From the NCBI GenBank assembly GCA_004335635.1, contig QAXH01005151.1:4178-21901 (forward strand): a DNA stretch of 17,724 bases. The letters are read 5' to 3'. Origin of the DNA: Chloromonas sp. AAM2 (Eukaryota; Chlorophyta; Chlorophyceae; Chlamydomonadales; Chlamydomonadaceae). The notes beneath the pieces were generated by a model. The model was not told where the DNA came from. It did not search any database and saw only the letters and a list, made by a program, of their open reading frames with translations. Within the stretch, counting starts at the first letter, position 1; each line of letters opens with the position of its first letter. Positions 8,321-15,747 of this stretch are shown here, piece by piece. A program made the translations under genes and the position numbers.

Positions 8321-8324
8321 TGGA

Positions 8325-9881
8325 ATGCAGAAAGAACTACAGATCCGCGTGCTACCCGAAGTAGCAGGAGAGCCTCAACTACTTGAAGAAACCCTTATCC
8401 AAAAAGAAGGATTGGCCGAAAAAGACCTTCGCCACATCGAGATTCTCCGCAGCTCTATCGACGCCCGGGCCAAACAAGCTTATTACAATCTTAAAGTCCG
8501 GCTTTACATCAATGAGGAATATGAGCCGGAAAAAATCACCCTGCCCGATTATCCTAATGTTAGTAATTCCGAAGAAGTGATTGTAATTGGAGCCGGTCCG
8601 GCCGGATTGTTTGCCGCATTGGAACTGATGGAAAATGGACTGAAGCCGGTTATCATTGAACGGGGCAAAAATGCCAAAGACCGCATTCAGGATCTTAAGG
8701 GAATCAACGTTAAGCATATCGTGAATGAAGATTCTAATTATTGTTTTGGCGAGGGAGGAGCCGGGACTTATTCGGATGGTAAGCTTTACACACGATCCAA
8801 AAAGCGCGGAGATGTGCAAAAAGTGCTTGAGCTTTTGGTTGGTTTTGGAGCGGTGAAGAATATCTTGGTGGATGCACATCCGCATATTGGAACCAACAAA
8901 CTGCCGAAGATCATTGCCAACATGCGAAACTGTATTCTACAAAATGGCGGTGAAATTCACTTCAATACTCGCGTCACGGATCTTATTACCGATTCCTCTT
9001 CTATCAAAGGCGTGGAAGCTCAGGATGGAACCAAGTTTTTCGCAAAGAATGTCATCCTTGCGACAGGTCATTCCGCACGTGATATATTTGAGCTGTTGCA
9101 TCATAAAGGCATTGAGATCGAGCTGAAGCCGCTTGCCATTGGCGTCCGGGTGGAGCATCCACAATCGCTCATTGATACCATTCAGTACAGCTGCGAATCC
9201 CGGGGAGAGTATCTTCCGCCAGCAGCTTACAGCATCGTGAAGCAAGTGGATGATCGTGGAGTGTATTCCTTTTGCATGTGTCCCGGCGGGGTGATCGCTC
9301 CCTGTGCCACCTCTCCCGGAGAAATAGTGACCAACGGCTGGTCGTCTTCCCGTCGTGCTCGCGCCACAGCTAATTCTGGAATTGTAGTGGAAATGAAACC
9401 CGAGGACTTCAAGCCTTTTGAAAAATACGGTTCGCTTGCGGCCATGGAATTTCAGCGTTCTATCGAACAAAAAGCGTGGGTTGAGGGCGGCAAAACACAA
9501 ACGGCTCCGGCTCAGCGATTGCGGGACTTCATTAAAGGCGATGTCTCCAAAGATCTTCCAAACACCTCTTATGCACCCGGCATTACTTCCGTAGAACTCG
9601 GTTCCGTTCTTCCCAACTTCATCCACAAAACCTTGAAAGAAGGCTTCCTGAAATTCGACCAAAGCATGCGCGGCTACCTGACAAACGACGCTGTAGTTCA
9701 CGCACCGGAAACACGAACTTCCAGTCCGGTTAAAATTCCACGCGATCCAGAAACCCTGCAGCACGTACAGATTAGCGGACTTTATCCCTGTGGGGAAGGT
9801 GCTGGGTATGCGGGAGGAATTGTCTCTGCAGCCATGGATGGGATGAAATGTGCGAAGCAGATTAGGGTTTCAACTAAGTAG
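8325..9881 (+). CDS. FAD-dependent oxidoreductase, COG2509 type
   Basis: The product has 518 residues with no signal peptide, so it is cytoplasmic. After an N-terminal domain of about 80 residues typical of this group (QKELQIRVLPE...), the Rossmann dinucleotide-binding motif GAGPAG is at 89-94 (VIVIGAGPAGLFAALELM). FAD-contact motifs follow: GEGGAGTYSDGKLYTR near 145-160, ILATGHSARD near 245, and the C-terminal GLYPCGEGAGYAGGI. A Cys-containing FCMCPGG motif lies near 318-324, as is usual for the family. These proteins are annotated as uncharacterised FAD-dependent dehydrogenases; substrate and pathway are not known. The start is supported because the N-terminal domain begins at once and the promoter box sits just upstream. 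The gene stands alone between two repeat-rich gaps and converges with the DUF5916 gene. Confidence 0.85.
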   Translation: MQKELQIRVLPEVAGEPQLLEETLIQKEGLAEKDLRHIEILRSSIDARAKQAYYNLKVRLYINEEYEPEKITLPDYPNVSNSEEVIVIGAGPAGLFAALELMENGLKPVIIERGKNAKDRIQDLKGINVKHIVNEDSNYCFGEGGAGTYSDGKLYTRSKKRGDVQKVLELLVGFGAVKNILVDAHPHIGTNKLPKIIANMRNCILQNGGEIHFNTRVTDLITDSSSIKGVEAQDGTKFFAKNVILATGHSARDIFELLHHKGIEIELKPLAIGVRVEHPQSLIDTIQYSCESRGEYLPPAAYSIVKQVDDRGVYSFCMCPGGVIAPCATSPGEIVTNGWSSSRRARATANSGIVVEMKPEDFKPFEKYGSLAAMEFQRSIEQKAWVEGGKTQTAPAQRLRDFIKGDVSKDLPNTSYAPGITSVELGSVLPNFIHKTLKEGFLKFDQSMRGYLTNDAVVHAPETRTSSPVKIPRDPETLQHVQISGLYPCGEGAGYAGGIVSAAMDGMKCAKQIRVSTK

Positions 9882-9931
9882 TGAACACAATGAGATAAAT
9901 AGCATCCGGTAACTCATAAATTGCATCCCTT

Positions 9932-9955
9932 GTTCTTTTGTACCGACAAAAGAAC
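9932..9955. repeat. Perfect palindrome GTTCTTTTGT/ACAAAAGAAC
   Basis: A perfect 10-bp stem with loop ACCG, followed by CAAAAACTC. It resembles an interspersed GTTCTTTTG-type palindrome common between genes in Bacteroidetes (from memory). No T-run follows on either strand, so a terminator role is unlikely. A weaker relative lies at 7994-8020. Confidence 0.55.
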
Positions 9956-10145
9956 CAAAAACTCCCGGCTGCGAGAAAAAAGCTAAAGCTGTCTCCATTC
10001 TGCTAAAAGAAATCAATGCTCCTTGACTTGGCTTGCGAGAAAATCAACAATCATGCGGTATGATTTCTTTTTTAACGCTTCATTGCGTCATCTTTTTCAC
10101 GCTTTTTTCTCTAAGGCCGAATTAGGTTCTAACCATTCAAATATC

Positions 10146-10179
10146 ATCGGTCTGACGGCTCTAAGCCTGTCTGACCGAT
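10146..10179. repeat. REP-like hairpin A of a pair
   Basis: Fifteen base pairs: ATCGGTC pairs with GACCGAT, then a T.T mismatch (10153/10172), GAC with GTC, a bulged T (10168) and GGCT with AGCC around a CTA loop. It lies in the convergent gap and is paired with hairpin B, 32 bases further on. Confidence 0.6.
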
Positions 10180-10211
10180 TTGCCAAATTCAACATCAAAA
10201 GCCTTTATTAA

Positions 10212-10240
10212 TCGATCAGACCGGTTATCGGTCAGATCGA
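10212..10240. repeat. REP-like hairpin B of a pair
   Basis: TCGATC pairs with GATCGA, then an A.A mismatch (10218/10234), then GACCG with CGGTC around a GTTAT loop. It shares the core ATCGGTC(T/A)GA with hairpin A, and the mismatch falls at the same place relative to GGTC. It ends 13 bases from the DUF5916 stop codon. Confidence 0.6.
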
Positions 10241-10253
10241 GTCCGGGGTTTGA

Positions 10254-12482
10254 TCAAAGCATAATCAAATACGTCAGCTTCACAATAGCGGCCTGATTAT
10301 TCAGGATTACGTTTTTTCGGGGATCAAAAAGTTGTTCATTATTCTCACTGAGGTGGTGTGAGGTGTTAAATACGATAAACAAATCGCTGCCGGGTGTATG
10401 AATCCAGTTGATGCGAAAATAGGTTTGAATATCCCTGGAAAAGTTGTCGTACTGTATGAGTGCTTTGGCATATAGCTGACGGCTAATGGCACCAAATATT
10501 TCACCCGATATAATGGTTGCTCCAAACTCTCCATTGGCAATCGGCAAATCGATGATAGACTGATTGAATTCCCCATCAAGGCTTAGATGTTTATTAAACC
10601 GAAATCCCAAATCAAAGCTTATGTCGGCTCTCGAGCCATTATAAAAATCACCAAAACCGAGTTCTATTGATCCATAAAATCGTTGACTGTCATCACTTTC
10701 AGCATCAACAAAAAATCGATTGAATGTATAATCCCCTGTTGGGATGACGGCATTCTGCCTGATGTTAAAGGGAGTGAAAAGACGCTCAAATTCTTGGCGG
10801 AATGTAAATCGAATCCTTTGACTGCTGGTAAATTCTAACCCAAATTGGCTCGCCAGTTCAGAAGATTGTTGTATCCCGTTCTGACCTTCAATGTAGCCGT
10901 ACCCAGCTCCGAAATTAAGTCTGGCTAAATCAGGCAATACGGCTAAACTAATCTCTGGATTGTAGCCAGCCTCCCCGGTGATGTTTCGAATATCTCTACG
11001 CCTTACGAAACCCAATTCCGGATTGTAGTTTTTGCCTACGTGCGTATACGAAAAGCGGGCTGCATACGTGTCATTATCGAGGCGAAGGCTGGCATGTCCT
11101 GCATTATCGTTCAGCGATTCCACATCATCCCACACGTTGGTAAACCACGCATTGAAGCTACTGGAGCTCCAGAACCGGTAGTTTGCATCGAAACCTAAGG
11201 CTCGATTGTAGCCCCCTCCAATTTGCTCAACATTTGTGGCAATGGTTCCTATTGTAGCTCGAGGCAGTACTTCTGCCTGAAGCCGGGCAACGGAATTATT
11301 GGCAGAGTTGCTTCCAAATAAATCGCCCATCTCAGTTCCCGTTTCAACATTCATGGCTCCATAAGAAAACCGACCAGCCTGCCCCGTAACCCGCGCTCCC
11401 GTCAGAATTTGATCGGTAAGACCAATTTTTCGAGAAAAGAAGGTTTGAGTAGACCGGGAATTTCCATGTTCAAACAATCCGGCTCGTTCCAGAAAGAATT
11501 CTCGTTTTTCGGGGAAGAATAGGCTGAAGCGAGATAAGTTCAGCTGGACATTATCGGATTCTACCTGAGCAAAGTCCGTATTCACCGTCATATCCAGTGT
11601 GAGGTTGGAAGTGATGCCCCATTTCATGTCTCCGCCAATGTCGTAGTTCGTCTCCGTATTGGTAGCTTTGGTTTGAAGGTTGGGACGAGTTTCCTGCACG
11701 CCGGAAATAACGTATGGCTTCAATTCAATATTATTTCCACGCCGAATATTCTTGATTCCTTTCAATACGCCGTATTGTGAAACCGCAGACCGAACCCCGT
11801 TGTATCCACCGTATTCCTGAGGAATGGCCGGCCACAGCACGCGCTCATTTTTACGGATCACGGTCCGGGAAAGCATCAATCCAAACTCCATTTCTTCTTC
11901 ATCGGGAAAGCGCAGTTGTCGAAAGGGAATGGCCACTTCCAGCGTCCAGCCTTTATCATCGATCTTTGTTTCGGTAATAAACACTGCATCCCAGGAAAAC
12001 CCACTGTAATCGAGATTTTCATCAGTGATTAGAGCATCATCCTGCGTTCCAAGTGCATTAGCTTCAAACAAATAGGCGTTGCGGCCATCCATATACGTAT
12101 CTAAACCGATATAAGCGTGGTCATCGCGGCTGTTGCGTCCGCCCCGCTCCAGGTTTCGGGCTTTGATCAGCTCAGGATTATCATCATAAAAACGAAAAGC
12201 GAAGTAAAGATTATCACGATCATAAGCGATTCGGACCTCAGTGTCTTCGGTAGCCGGGGCACCGTCATTGGGCCATACCTGGGTGAACTGAGTAATTGGT
12301 GGAATGTTTTGCCAGGCTGCATCATCTAAATTTCCATCAATATATGGCGCTTCTTCAACGAAGGTTGCTGTAGCTTGGAAGGCTGTTGGTTTGGGCGTAA
12401 GCTTAGCGGACTGAGCCGTTGCCGTTTTAAAAATTCCAACACAAATCCACGTCAGGACTGTGATGAGCAGTAATGACCTCAT
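10254..12482 (-). CDS. Outer-membrane DUF5916 protein with CBM9-like N-terminal domain
   Basis: The product has 742 residues with a signal peptide of about 23 residues ending ATAQ. Residues about 45-240 form a carbohydrate-binding family 9-like domain, with YIDGNLDDAAW near the start, VRIAYDRDNLYFAFRFYD and the late strand WTLEVAIPFRQLRFP. The rest fits DUF5916: LSRFSLFFPEKREFFLE (about 315-332), then many alternating amphipathic strands consistent with an outer-membrane beta-barrel to the C terminus. The role is unknown; members are often described as hydrolase-like or surface carbohydrate-related proteins, but I see no catalytic motif. The protein ends ...LTYLIML rather than with the aromatic residue usual for barrel proteins. 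A TAATTTTG box lies 37 bases upstream of the start. It is probably transcribed alone, since the upstream M1 gene ends at a terminator. Confidence 0.82.
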   Translation of the reverse strand: MRSLLLITVLTWICVGIFKTATAQSAKLTPKPTAFQATATFVEEAPYIDGNLDDAAWQNIPPITQFTQVWPNDGAPATEDTEVRIAYDRDNLYFAFRFYDDNPELIKARNLERGGRNSRDDHAYIGLDTYMDGRNAYLFEANALGTQDDALITDENLDYSGFSWDAVFITETKIDDKGWTLEVAIPFRQLRFPDEEEMEFGLMLSRTVIRKNERVLWPAIPQEYGGYNGVRSAVSQYGVLKGIKNIRRGNNIELKPYVISGVQETRPNLQTKATNTETNYDIGGDMKWGITSNLTLDMTVNTDFAQVESDNVQLNLSRFSLFFPEKREFFLERAGLFEHGNSRSTQTFFSRKIGLTDQILTGARVTGQAGRFSYGAMNVETGTEMGDLFGSNSANNSVARLQAEVLPRATIGTIATNVEQIGGGYNRALGFDANYRFWSSSSFNAWFTNVWDDVESLNDNAGHASLRLDNDTYAARFSYTHVGKNYNPELGFVRRRDIRNITGEAGYNPEISLAVLPDLARLNFGAGYGYIEGQNGIQQSSELASQFGLEFTSSQRIRFTFRQEFERLFTPFNIRQNAVIPTGDYTFNRFFVDAESDDSQRFYGSIELGFGDFYNGSRADISFDLGFRFNKHLSLDGEFNQSIIDLPIANGEFGATIISGEIFGAISRQLYAKALIQYDNFSRDIQTYFRINWIHTPGSDLFIVFNTSHHLSENNEQLFDPRKNVILNNQAAIVKLTYLIML

Positions 12483-12519
12483 TCCTACGATCGGTTTTAA
12501 TGTGACTCCAATTGACCAG

Positions 12520-12527
12520 CAAAATTA
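12520..12527 (-). promoter_or_regulatory. Candidate TAnnTTTG promoter box for the DUF5916 gene
   Basis: On the minus strand TAATTTTG matches the Bacteroidetes -7 consensus exactly and would give a leader of about 30 bases. No clear TTG is present at the -33 position, so support is partial. Confidence 0.35.
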
Positions 12528-12726
12528 GGGATTATTGGGAAAGTGGGTGTGTTAAAAGATGTGAGTTGTTAAAAGCCTTGATGAGATATTTTATCCGTAT
12601 CCTAAGTAACTTGAAGCGGGAACTTCCTTTTTGATTTCTATATGTCCGTAGATCTCTTTTGTTTATTGTGACAATCGAAGTTTAACTAACTACTCATCTA
12701 TCATCCGAGCAAAGTCATGAGATAAA

Positions 12727-12756
12727 CAAAAAAGGCGCTGCATAACTGCAACGCCT
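12727..12756 (-). terminator. Rho-independent terminator of the M1 peptidase gene
   Basis: Read on the minus strand, AGGCG then TGCA pair with TGCA then CGCCT through one mismatched position (12738/12751), with a 4-base loop, followed by six T's. It starts 27 bases past the stop codon. Confidence 0.88.
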
Positions 12757-12782
12757 CAAGTAATCTGATTGATAACTCGGAT

Positions 12783-14666
12783 TTATTCTTCTAATAAAGA
12801 ACCTACGTCAAAAGAATTATTTTCCAAATTGATATCAGCCAGTCGCTGACTCGGGTCAATGGTAATTGCCTTTATATCAGCGATAGGTTTATTAATGGTG
12901 AAAGTATATTTCGGTTCAACCCAAGGCCAGTCATCCAGTGTAGTTCTTGGCATGTCGAATTCGGCAGGTTTCTCATTACGCATCATACGAAGAGGAATGT
13001 AGTACATCTCACGGCTTCCATCCTTGTATTCTACGACGATATCAAGCGGCATGGGCATTAAATCAATCCGGTCCAGGTTCACAACGGTTTTTTTCTGATC
13101 TCCAATTACTGATTCTATTCCATAATCGATGGTCTTCGTTGTTTGCACGAAATACTCATAATACCAATCCAAGATCATGCCGGATTCTTTCTCCATGACC
13201 TGCACAAAATCCAAATCAGTTGGATGTTTTAGTTTCCAATCGTCGTGATACGTTTTCATGCCTTCCCGAAATGTTTCATCGCCGATGATGTAGCTCAACT
13301 GACCGAGGAAAACAGCTCCTTTGGAATACGCCGCCACACCATACGCACGATTGGTGTTATAATGGTCGGCATGGGTGACCATCGGCTCTTCATCCCCACT
13401 TTCAACAATAAAGCGATAGCTTCGGTATGAACCGGAATAAGGAAATTCAGATCCGCGATTGAATAAATGATCCATAGTTTCAGCAGAAGCGTAGCTCGTA
13501 AAACCTTCGTCCATCCATTCGTACAAACTCTCATTAGTGGCCAGTACATTTTGGTACCAACTGTGATACAATTCGTGAACCATCACGCCGACCAAACTTC
13601 CGAGACTGCGACCTCCGGTTATCAGCGTTCCCATCGGATATTCCATTCCGCCGTCACCACCTTGTAAATTGGTGTACTGTGGATAGGGATACTCACCAAA
13701 GTTTTCGTTCGCATATTGAAAAGCTCTTATTGTGTAATCCACCAGCTCTTCCCAATTCTGAGTGTATTGTGCATTTTCTTCTTCAGAAGCTCCCTCAACA
13801 ACGGCCGGCTGCTGATATAAAAAGTGAAGTTTAGGTCCGTCGGGCACCTGAGCTGTTACATGTTTAAAGTCCGGGTCGGCTCCCCAGAAAAAGTCGATCA
13901 CGTTTTCGGCTTTGAAATGCCAGGTCATTTTTTCTCCGGAAGGTCGGTTGACTTCCGCACCTTCGTCTTCATACCCATAGCCAATTTCATTCGGGTTCTG
14001 GAGGATCCCGGTTCCGCCCAAAATATAATCCTGGTCGATGGTGATCTTCACGTCAAAATTACCAAATGGCGCATGAAATTCACGAGCTACATACTCATTG
14101 GGGTGCCATCCCTGATGATCATATTCGGCCAGTTTCGGGTACCACTGACTCATGGAGAATTCCACACCTTCCGCATTATTCCAGCCTGAACGACGAATTT
14201 GAAGCGGTACTTGTGCGTCCCATTCCATCCTGAATGTCGTTTTTTCGCCGGGCTGAATGGGTTTGTTCAATTCAACCACCAAAACGGTTCCGTCTACTTC
14301 ATACTCAACAGCTTGGCCATCTTGGGTGAGAGCATGGACTTTATGATATCCGATTTCATCTTCATCCAGGCCAAGGATACGATCACCCACGCGCCGGTCG
14401 GGATCAGCAATAGTCCGGGAGCGCACATCCATCATGCTTCCCGGCTGAAAAGCATTGAAATAAAGGTGGTAATACACGCGATGCAATGTCTCGGGTGAGT
14501 TATTGGTGTACACCAGCGTTTGAGTTCCGGTATACTGATGATTTTCAGCATCCACATTAATGTCCATGGTATAATCGACATGCTGCTGCCAATAATCGGA
14601 GCCTTGTCCTTGAAGTGAACAAACTGTAAAGAGTGAAATAAGAAGAAAACTAAGTAGTTGTTTCAT
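12783..14666 (-). CDS. Secreted M1-family metallopeptidase
   Basis: The product has 627 residues with a signal peptide of about 20 residues (MKQLLSFLLISLFTVCSLQG). An N-terminal beta domain of the M1 type begins YTMDINVDAENHQYTGTQTLVY. The zinc motif HELYH (H364, H368) plus E387 fits HExxH-x18-E, with E365 as the general base. The upstream GAMEN exopeptidase motif appears as GGMEYP (339-344). A tyrosine in AAYSKGAVFLGQL, about 65 residues past the third ligand, fits the catalytic Tyr. M1 enzymes remove N-terminal residues from peptides; with a signal peptide this one should act in the periplasm or outside. At 627 residues it lacks the long C-terminal helical domain of larger aminopeptidases. 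The GxxExxY remnant and its repeats lie immediately upstream, so its promoter may lie in or near repeat sequence. Confidence 0.88.
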   Translation of the reverse strand: MKQLLSFLLISLFTVCSLQGQGSDYWQQHVDYTMDINVDAENHQYTGTQTLVYTNNSPETLHRVYYHLYFNAFQPGSMMDVRSRTIADPDRRVGDRILGLDEDEIGYHKVHALTQDGQAVEYEVDGTVLVVELNKPIQPGEKTTFRMEWDAQVPLQIRRSGWNNAEGVEFSMSQWYPKLAEYDHQGWHPNEYVAREFHAPFGNFDVKITIDQDYILGGTGILQNPNEIGYGYEDEGAEVNRPSGEKMTWHFKAENVIDFFWGADPDFKHVTAQVPDGPKLHFLYQQPAVVEGASEEENAQYTQNWEELVDYTIRAFQYANENFGEYPYPQYTNLQGGDGGMEYPMGTLITGGRSLGSLVGVMVHELYHSWYQNVLATNESLYEWMDEGFTSYASAETMDHLFNRGSEFPYSGSYRSYRFIVESGDEEPMVTHADHYNTNRAYGVAAYSKGAVFLGQLSYIIGDETFREGMKTYHDDWKLKHPTDLDFVQVMEKESGMILDWYYEYFVQTTKTIDYGIESVIGDQKKTVVNLDRIDLMPMPLDIVVEYKDGSREMYYIPLRMMRNEKPAEFDMPRTTLDDWPWVEPKYTFTINKPIADIKAITIDPSQRLADINLENNSFDVGSLLEE

Positions 14667-14677
14667 ACTATATATAT

Positions 14678-14711
14678 TAACCGCAATGAACGCAGAGATT
14701 GCGCAAAGTAC
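14678..14711 (+). repeat. AACCGCAA-type repeat, copy R1
   Basis: Begins TAACCGCAATGAACGCAG and ends CGCAAAGTAC. It is an inverted counterpart of R2 (14969-15002), with about 24 of 34 positions the same, and a direct counterpart of R3. It lies 7 bases downstream of the stop of the GxxExxY remnant and 11 bases upstream of the M1 start codon. Confidence 0.6.
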
Positions 14712-14718
14712 ACGGAAG

Positions 14719-14962
14719 TTAGAGGTTATTTACGACACGGTGGAAACCGTTTTTTAGTAATTTTGTGTTGAAATTAATAAGTAAGCCAAGTTTGGAGTCA
14801 GATAATTTTAAATATGTTAAAACTTGAGCTAAATGAATATCATTAAGGGCATCGGCAGATTTAATTTCAATAATAACTTTTTGGTTCACAAAATTATCTA
14901 CTCGATACCCAACTTCCATTTTACTTTTTATAAATTAATGGGAGTCCTCTTTCAACTTCAAT
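14719..14962 (-). pseudogene. GxxExxY / PDDEXK_3 family gene, truncated and frameshifted
   Basis: The open part (ATG at 14919 to stop at 14719) gives 66 residues beginning MEVGYRVDNFVNQKVIIEIK and ending RRVVN-like HRVVNNL, which matches the C-terminal half of GxxExxY proteins (Pfam PDDEXK_3), usually about 120-130 residues. The nuclease-fold signature survives: D in GYRVD, then E-I-K. Upstream, one base out of frame, 14962-14924 encodes IEVERGLPLIYKK, the expected preceding segment of the family, closed by TAA. Before that a further one-base offset would be needed, and the sequence then merges into repeat R2. The N-terminal half, including the GxxExxY motif itself, is missing. It is therefore a broken copy. 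The family's role is unknown. It is flanked by inverted repeats R1 and R2. Confidence 0.75.
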
Positions 14963-14968
14963 TTTTCA

Positions 14969-15002
14969 GTCCCTTGCGATACCTTAGTGCTCTTTGCGGT
15001 TA
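14969..15002 (-). repeat. AACCGCAA-type repeat, copy R2 (inverted relative to R1)
   Basis: On the minus strand it begins TAACCGCAAAGAGCACTAAG and ends CGCAAGGGAC. It aligns with R1 over 34 bases with about ten mismatches, sharing TAACCGCAA, GA, CGCAA and the final AC. It occupies the place where the N-terminal half of the GxxExxY gene would be expected. Confidence 0.6.
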
Positions 15003-15027
15003 TTTTAACATTAGTTTTTTACTGCCA

Positions 15028-15060
15028 AAACCGTAAAGAATCAGCAGAGTTCGCTAAGTT
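15028..15060 (+). repeat. AACCGCAA-type repeat, copy R3
   Basis: AACCGTAAAGAA, AGCAGAG and CGCTAAGT align with R1 in the same orientation, with a one-base insertion and a two-base deletion. It ends 5 bases before the recR stop codon on the opposite strand. Confidence 0.5.
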
Positions 15061-15065
15061 TCATT

Positions 15066-15668
15066 TCAAAAAGAATTTCTGCTGGCGAAGGCGCGGCTTA
15101 GCGTGGCCTCATCGATGAATTCGAGCTCAGTGCCCATTGGGATTCCATAGGCGATGCGGGTGACCTTTACTTCGTAATTTTTCAGCAGTTTATTGATGTA
15201 GTACGAAGTCGCCTCTCCTTCTGCATCCGGGTTCAGGGCCAGGATTACCTCGTCAATTTGATCGTCTTCTCCGATGCGTTTCAGCAATTCCTGAATGCGC
15301 AGCTTATCCGGCCCAATGTTATCCATCGGCGAAATTACCCCGCCCAACACATGATAGCGCCCGCGAAACTCATTCGATTTCTCGATGATATACACATCAT
15401 TAAATTCCTCCACCACACAAATAGAAGAAGGATCCCGTTTCGGATTATCGCAAATCTTACATGGATCGGAATCACTTACATTTCCACAAACTGAACAGCG
15501 TGTTACTTTTTCCTTGAGATCAACGATTGCTTGAGCAAGGTTTTTGGCGTAATCGCCATTTTGCTTTAAGAGGTGAATAGCGATGCGCTGAGCCGACTTT
15601 CGTCCTGTGCCCGGCAGCTTGGCGAGCTGTTCAATAGCCCGCTCTAAATATTCTGAGGTTATCTGCAT
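15066..15668 (-). CDS. recR: Recombination protein RecR
   Basis: The product has 200 residues, the usual length. A helix-hairpin-helix at about 16-34 (LPGTGRKSAQRIAIHLL) is followed by a four-cysteine zinc finger (C58, C61, C70, C73) and a Toprim domain from about 81 with the NPDAEGEAT motif (146-154) and EE at 87-88. RecR works with RecO and RecF in loading RecA at single-strand gaps. It is the last gene of the dnaX-ybaB-recR cluster, a widely conserved order. All key residues are present. An intergenic hairpin lies just upstream of its start. Confidence 0.96.
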   Translation of the reverse strand: MQITSEYLERAIEQLAKLPGTGRKSAQRIAIHLLKQNGDYAKNLAQAIVDLKEKVTRCSVCGNVSDSDPCKICDNPKRDPSSICVVEEFNDVYIIEKSNEFRGRYHVLGGVISPMDNIGPDKLRIQELLKRIGEDDQIDEVILALNPDAEGEATSYYINKLLKNYEVKVTRIAYGIPMGTELEFIDEATLSRAFASRNSF

Positions 15669-15692
15669 TTATAATGTTAAGTGTTAAATGCG

Positions 15693-15726
15693 TAAATGTT
15701 AAATGAGAGAACTCATATAACATTTA
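15693..15726. repeat. Intra-operon hairpin between ybaB and recR
   Basis: Fifteen-base arms (15693-15707 and 15712-15726) pair at 14 positions, with one A.A mismatch, around the loop AGAA; the outer part is TAAATGTTA with TAACATTTA. It is AT-rich and lies in the 79-base gap between the two genes. There is no T-tract of terminator type. Confidence 0.55.
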
Positions 15727-15747
15727 AAACTGAAGCATTTAAAATTA

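Larger units (their letters stand above)
7790..8324. other. Intergenic region with terminator and palindromic repeats
   Basis: No gene is supported in this 535-base gap. It holds the terminator at 7822-7852, overlapping AT-rich inverted repeats at 7978-8020, the palindrome at 8133-8162 and a promoter box at 8313-8320. A short direct repeat ATCAAGAAAAAT occurs near 7864 and again at 8005. The gap is AT-rich with many stops in all frames. Confidence 0.6.
9882..10253. other. Convergent intergenic region with three hairpins
   Basis: No gene is supported in these 372 bases. They hold a perfect palindrome at 9932-9955 and a related pair at 10146-10179 and 10212-10240. None has a classical T-tract. 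The frame 10023-10211 is short, rich in Phe and His, runs into one hairpin and matches nothing I recognise. Confidence 0.6.
12483..12782. other. Intergenic region between the M1 and DUF5916 genes
   Basis: These 300 bases hold the terminator of the M1 gene at the right end and the candidate promoter of the DUF5916 gene at the left end. I see nothing else: no RNA gene, no repeat and no plausible short gene in about 12530-12725. Confidence 0.5.
14667..15065. other. recR-M1 gap occupied by a repeat/pseudogene cassette
   Basis: Nearly all of this 399-base gap is accounted for by R1, the GxxExxY remnant, R2 and R3. No recR terminator is visible. The M1 promoter is not obvious; the minus strand of R1 contains TACTTTG, one base short of the TAnnTTTG pattern. 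Confidence 0.55.

Noticed and set aside
7790..8324. Riboswitch or CRISPR-like array in the long gap
   Set aside because: No regularly spaced direct repeats and no recognisable riboswitch core; only short palindromes are present.
8937..9764. Long antisense frame of 275 codons inside the flavoprotein gene
   Set aside because: It lies wholly antisense to a gene with clear FAD motifs, and its product looks random in composition, with scattered Cys and Trp and no domain.
10023..10211. Possible 62-residue gene in the convergent gap
   Set aside because: It runs through hairpin A, has no recognisable start signal and no protein-like pattern.
10146..10240. Hairpin pair as a bidirectional terminator
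   Set aside because: Neither hairpin is followed by a T-tract on either strand, and the shared mismatch suggests a repeat family; a termination role is not excluded.
14678..14711. R1 as the promoter of the M1 gene
   Set aside because: The minus strand has TACTTTG, one base short of TAnnTTTG, without a -33 partner; too weak to annotate.
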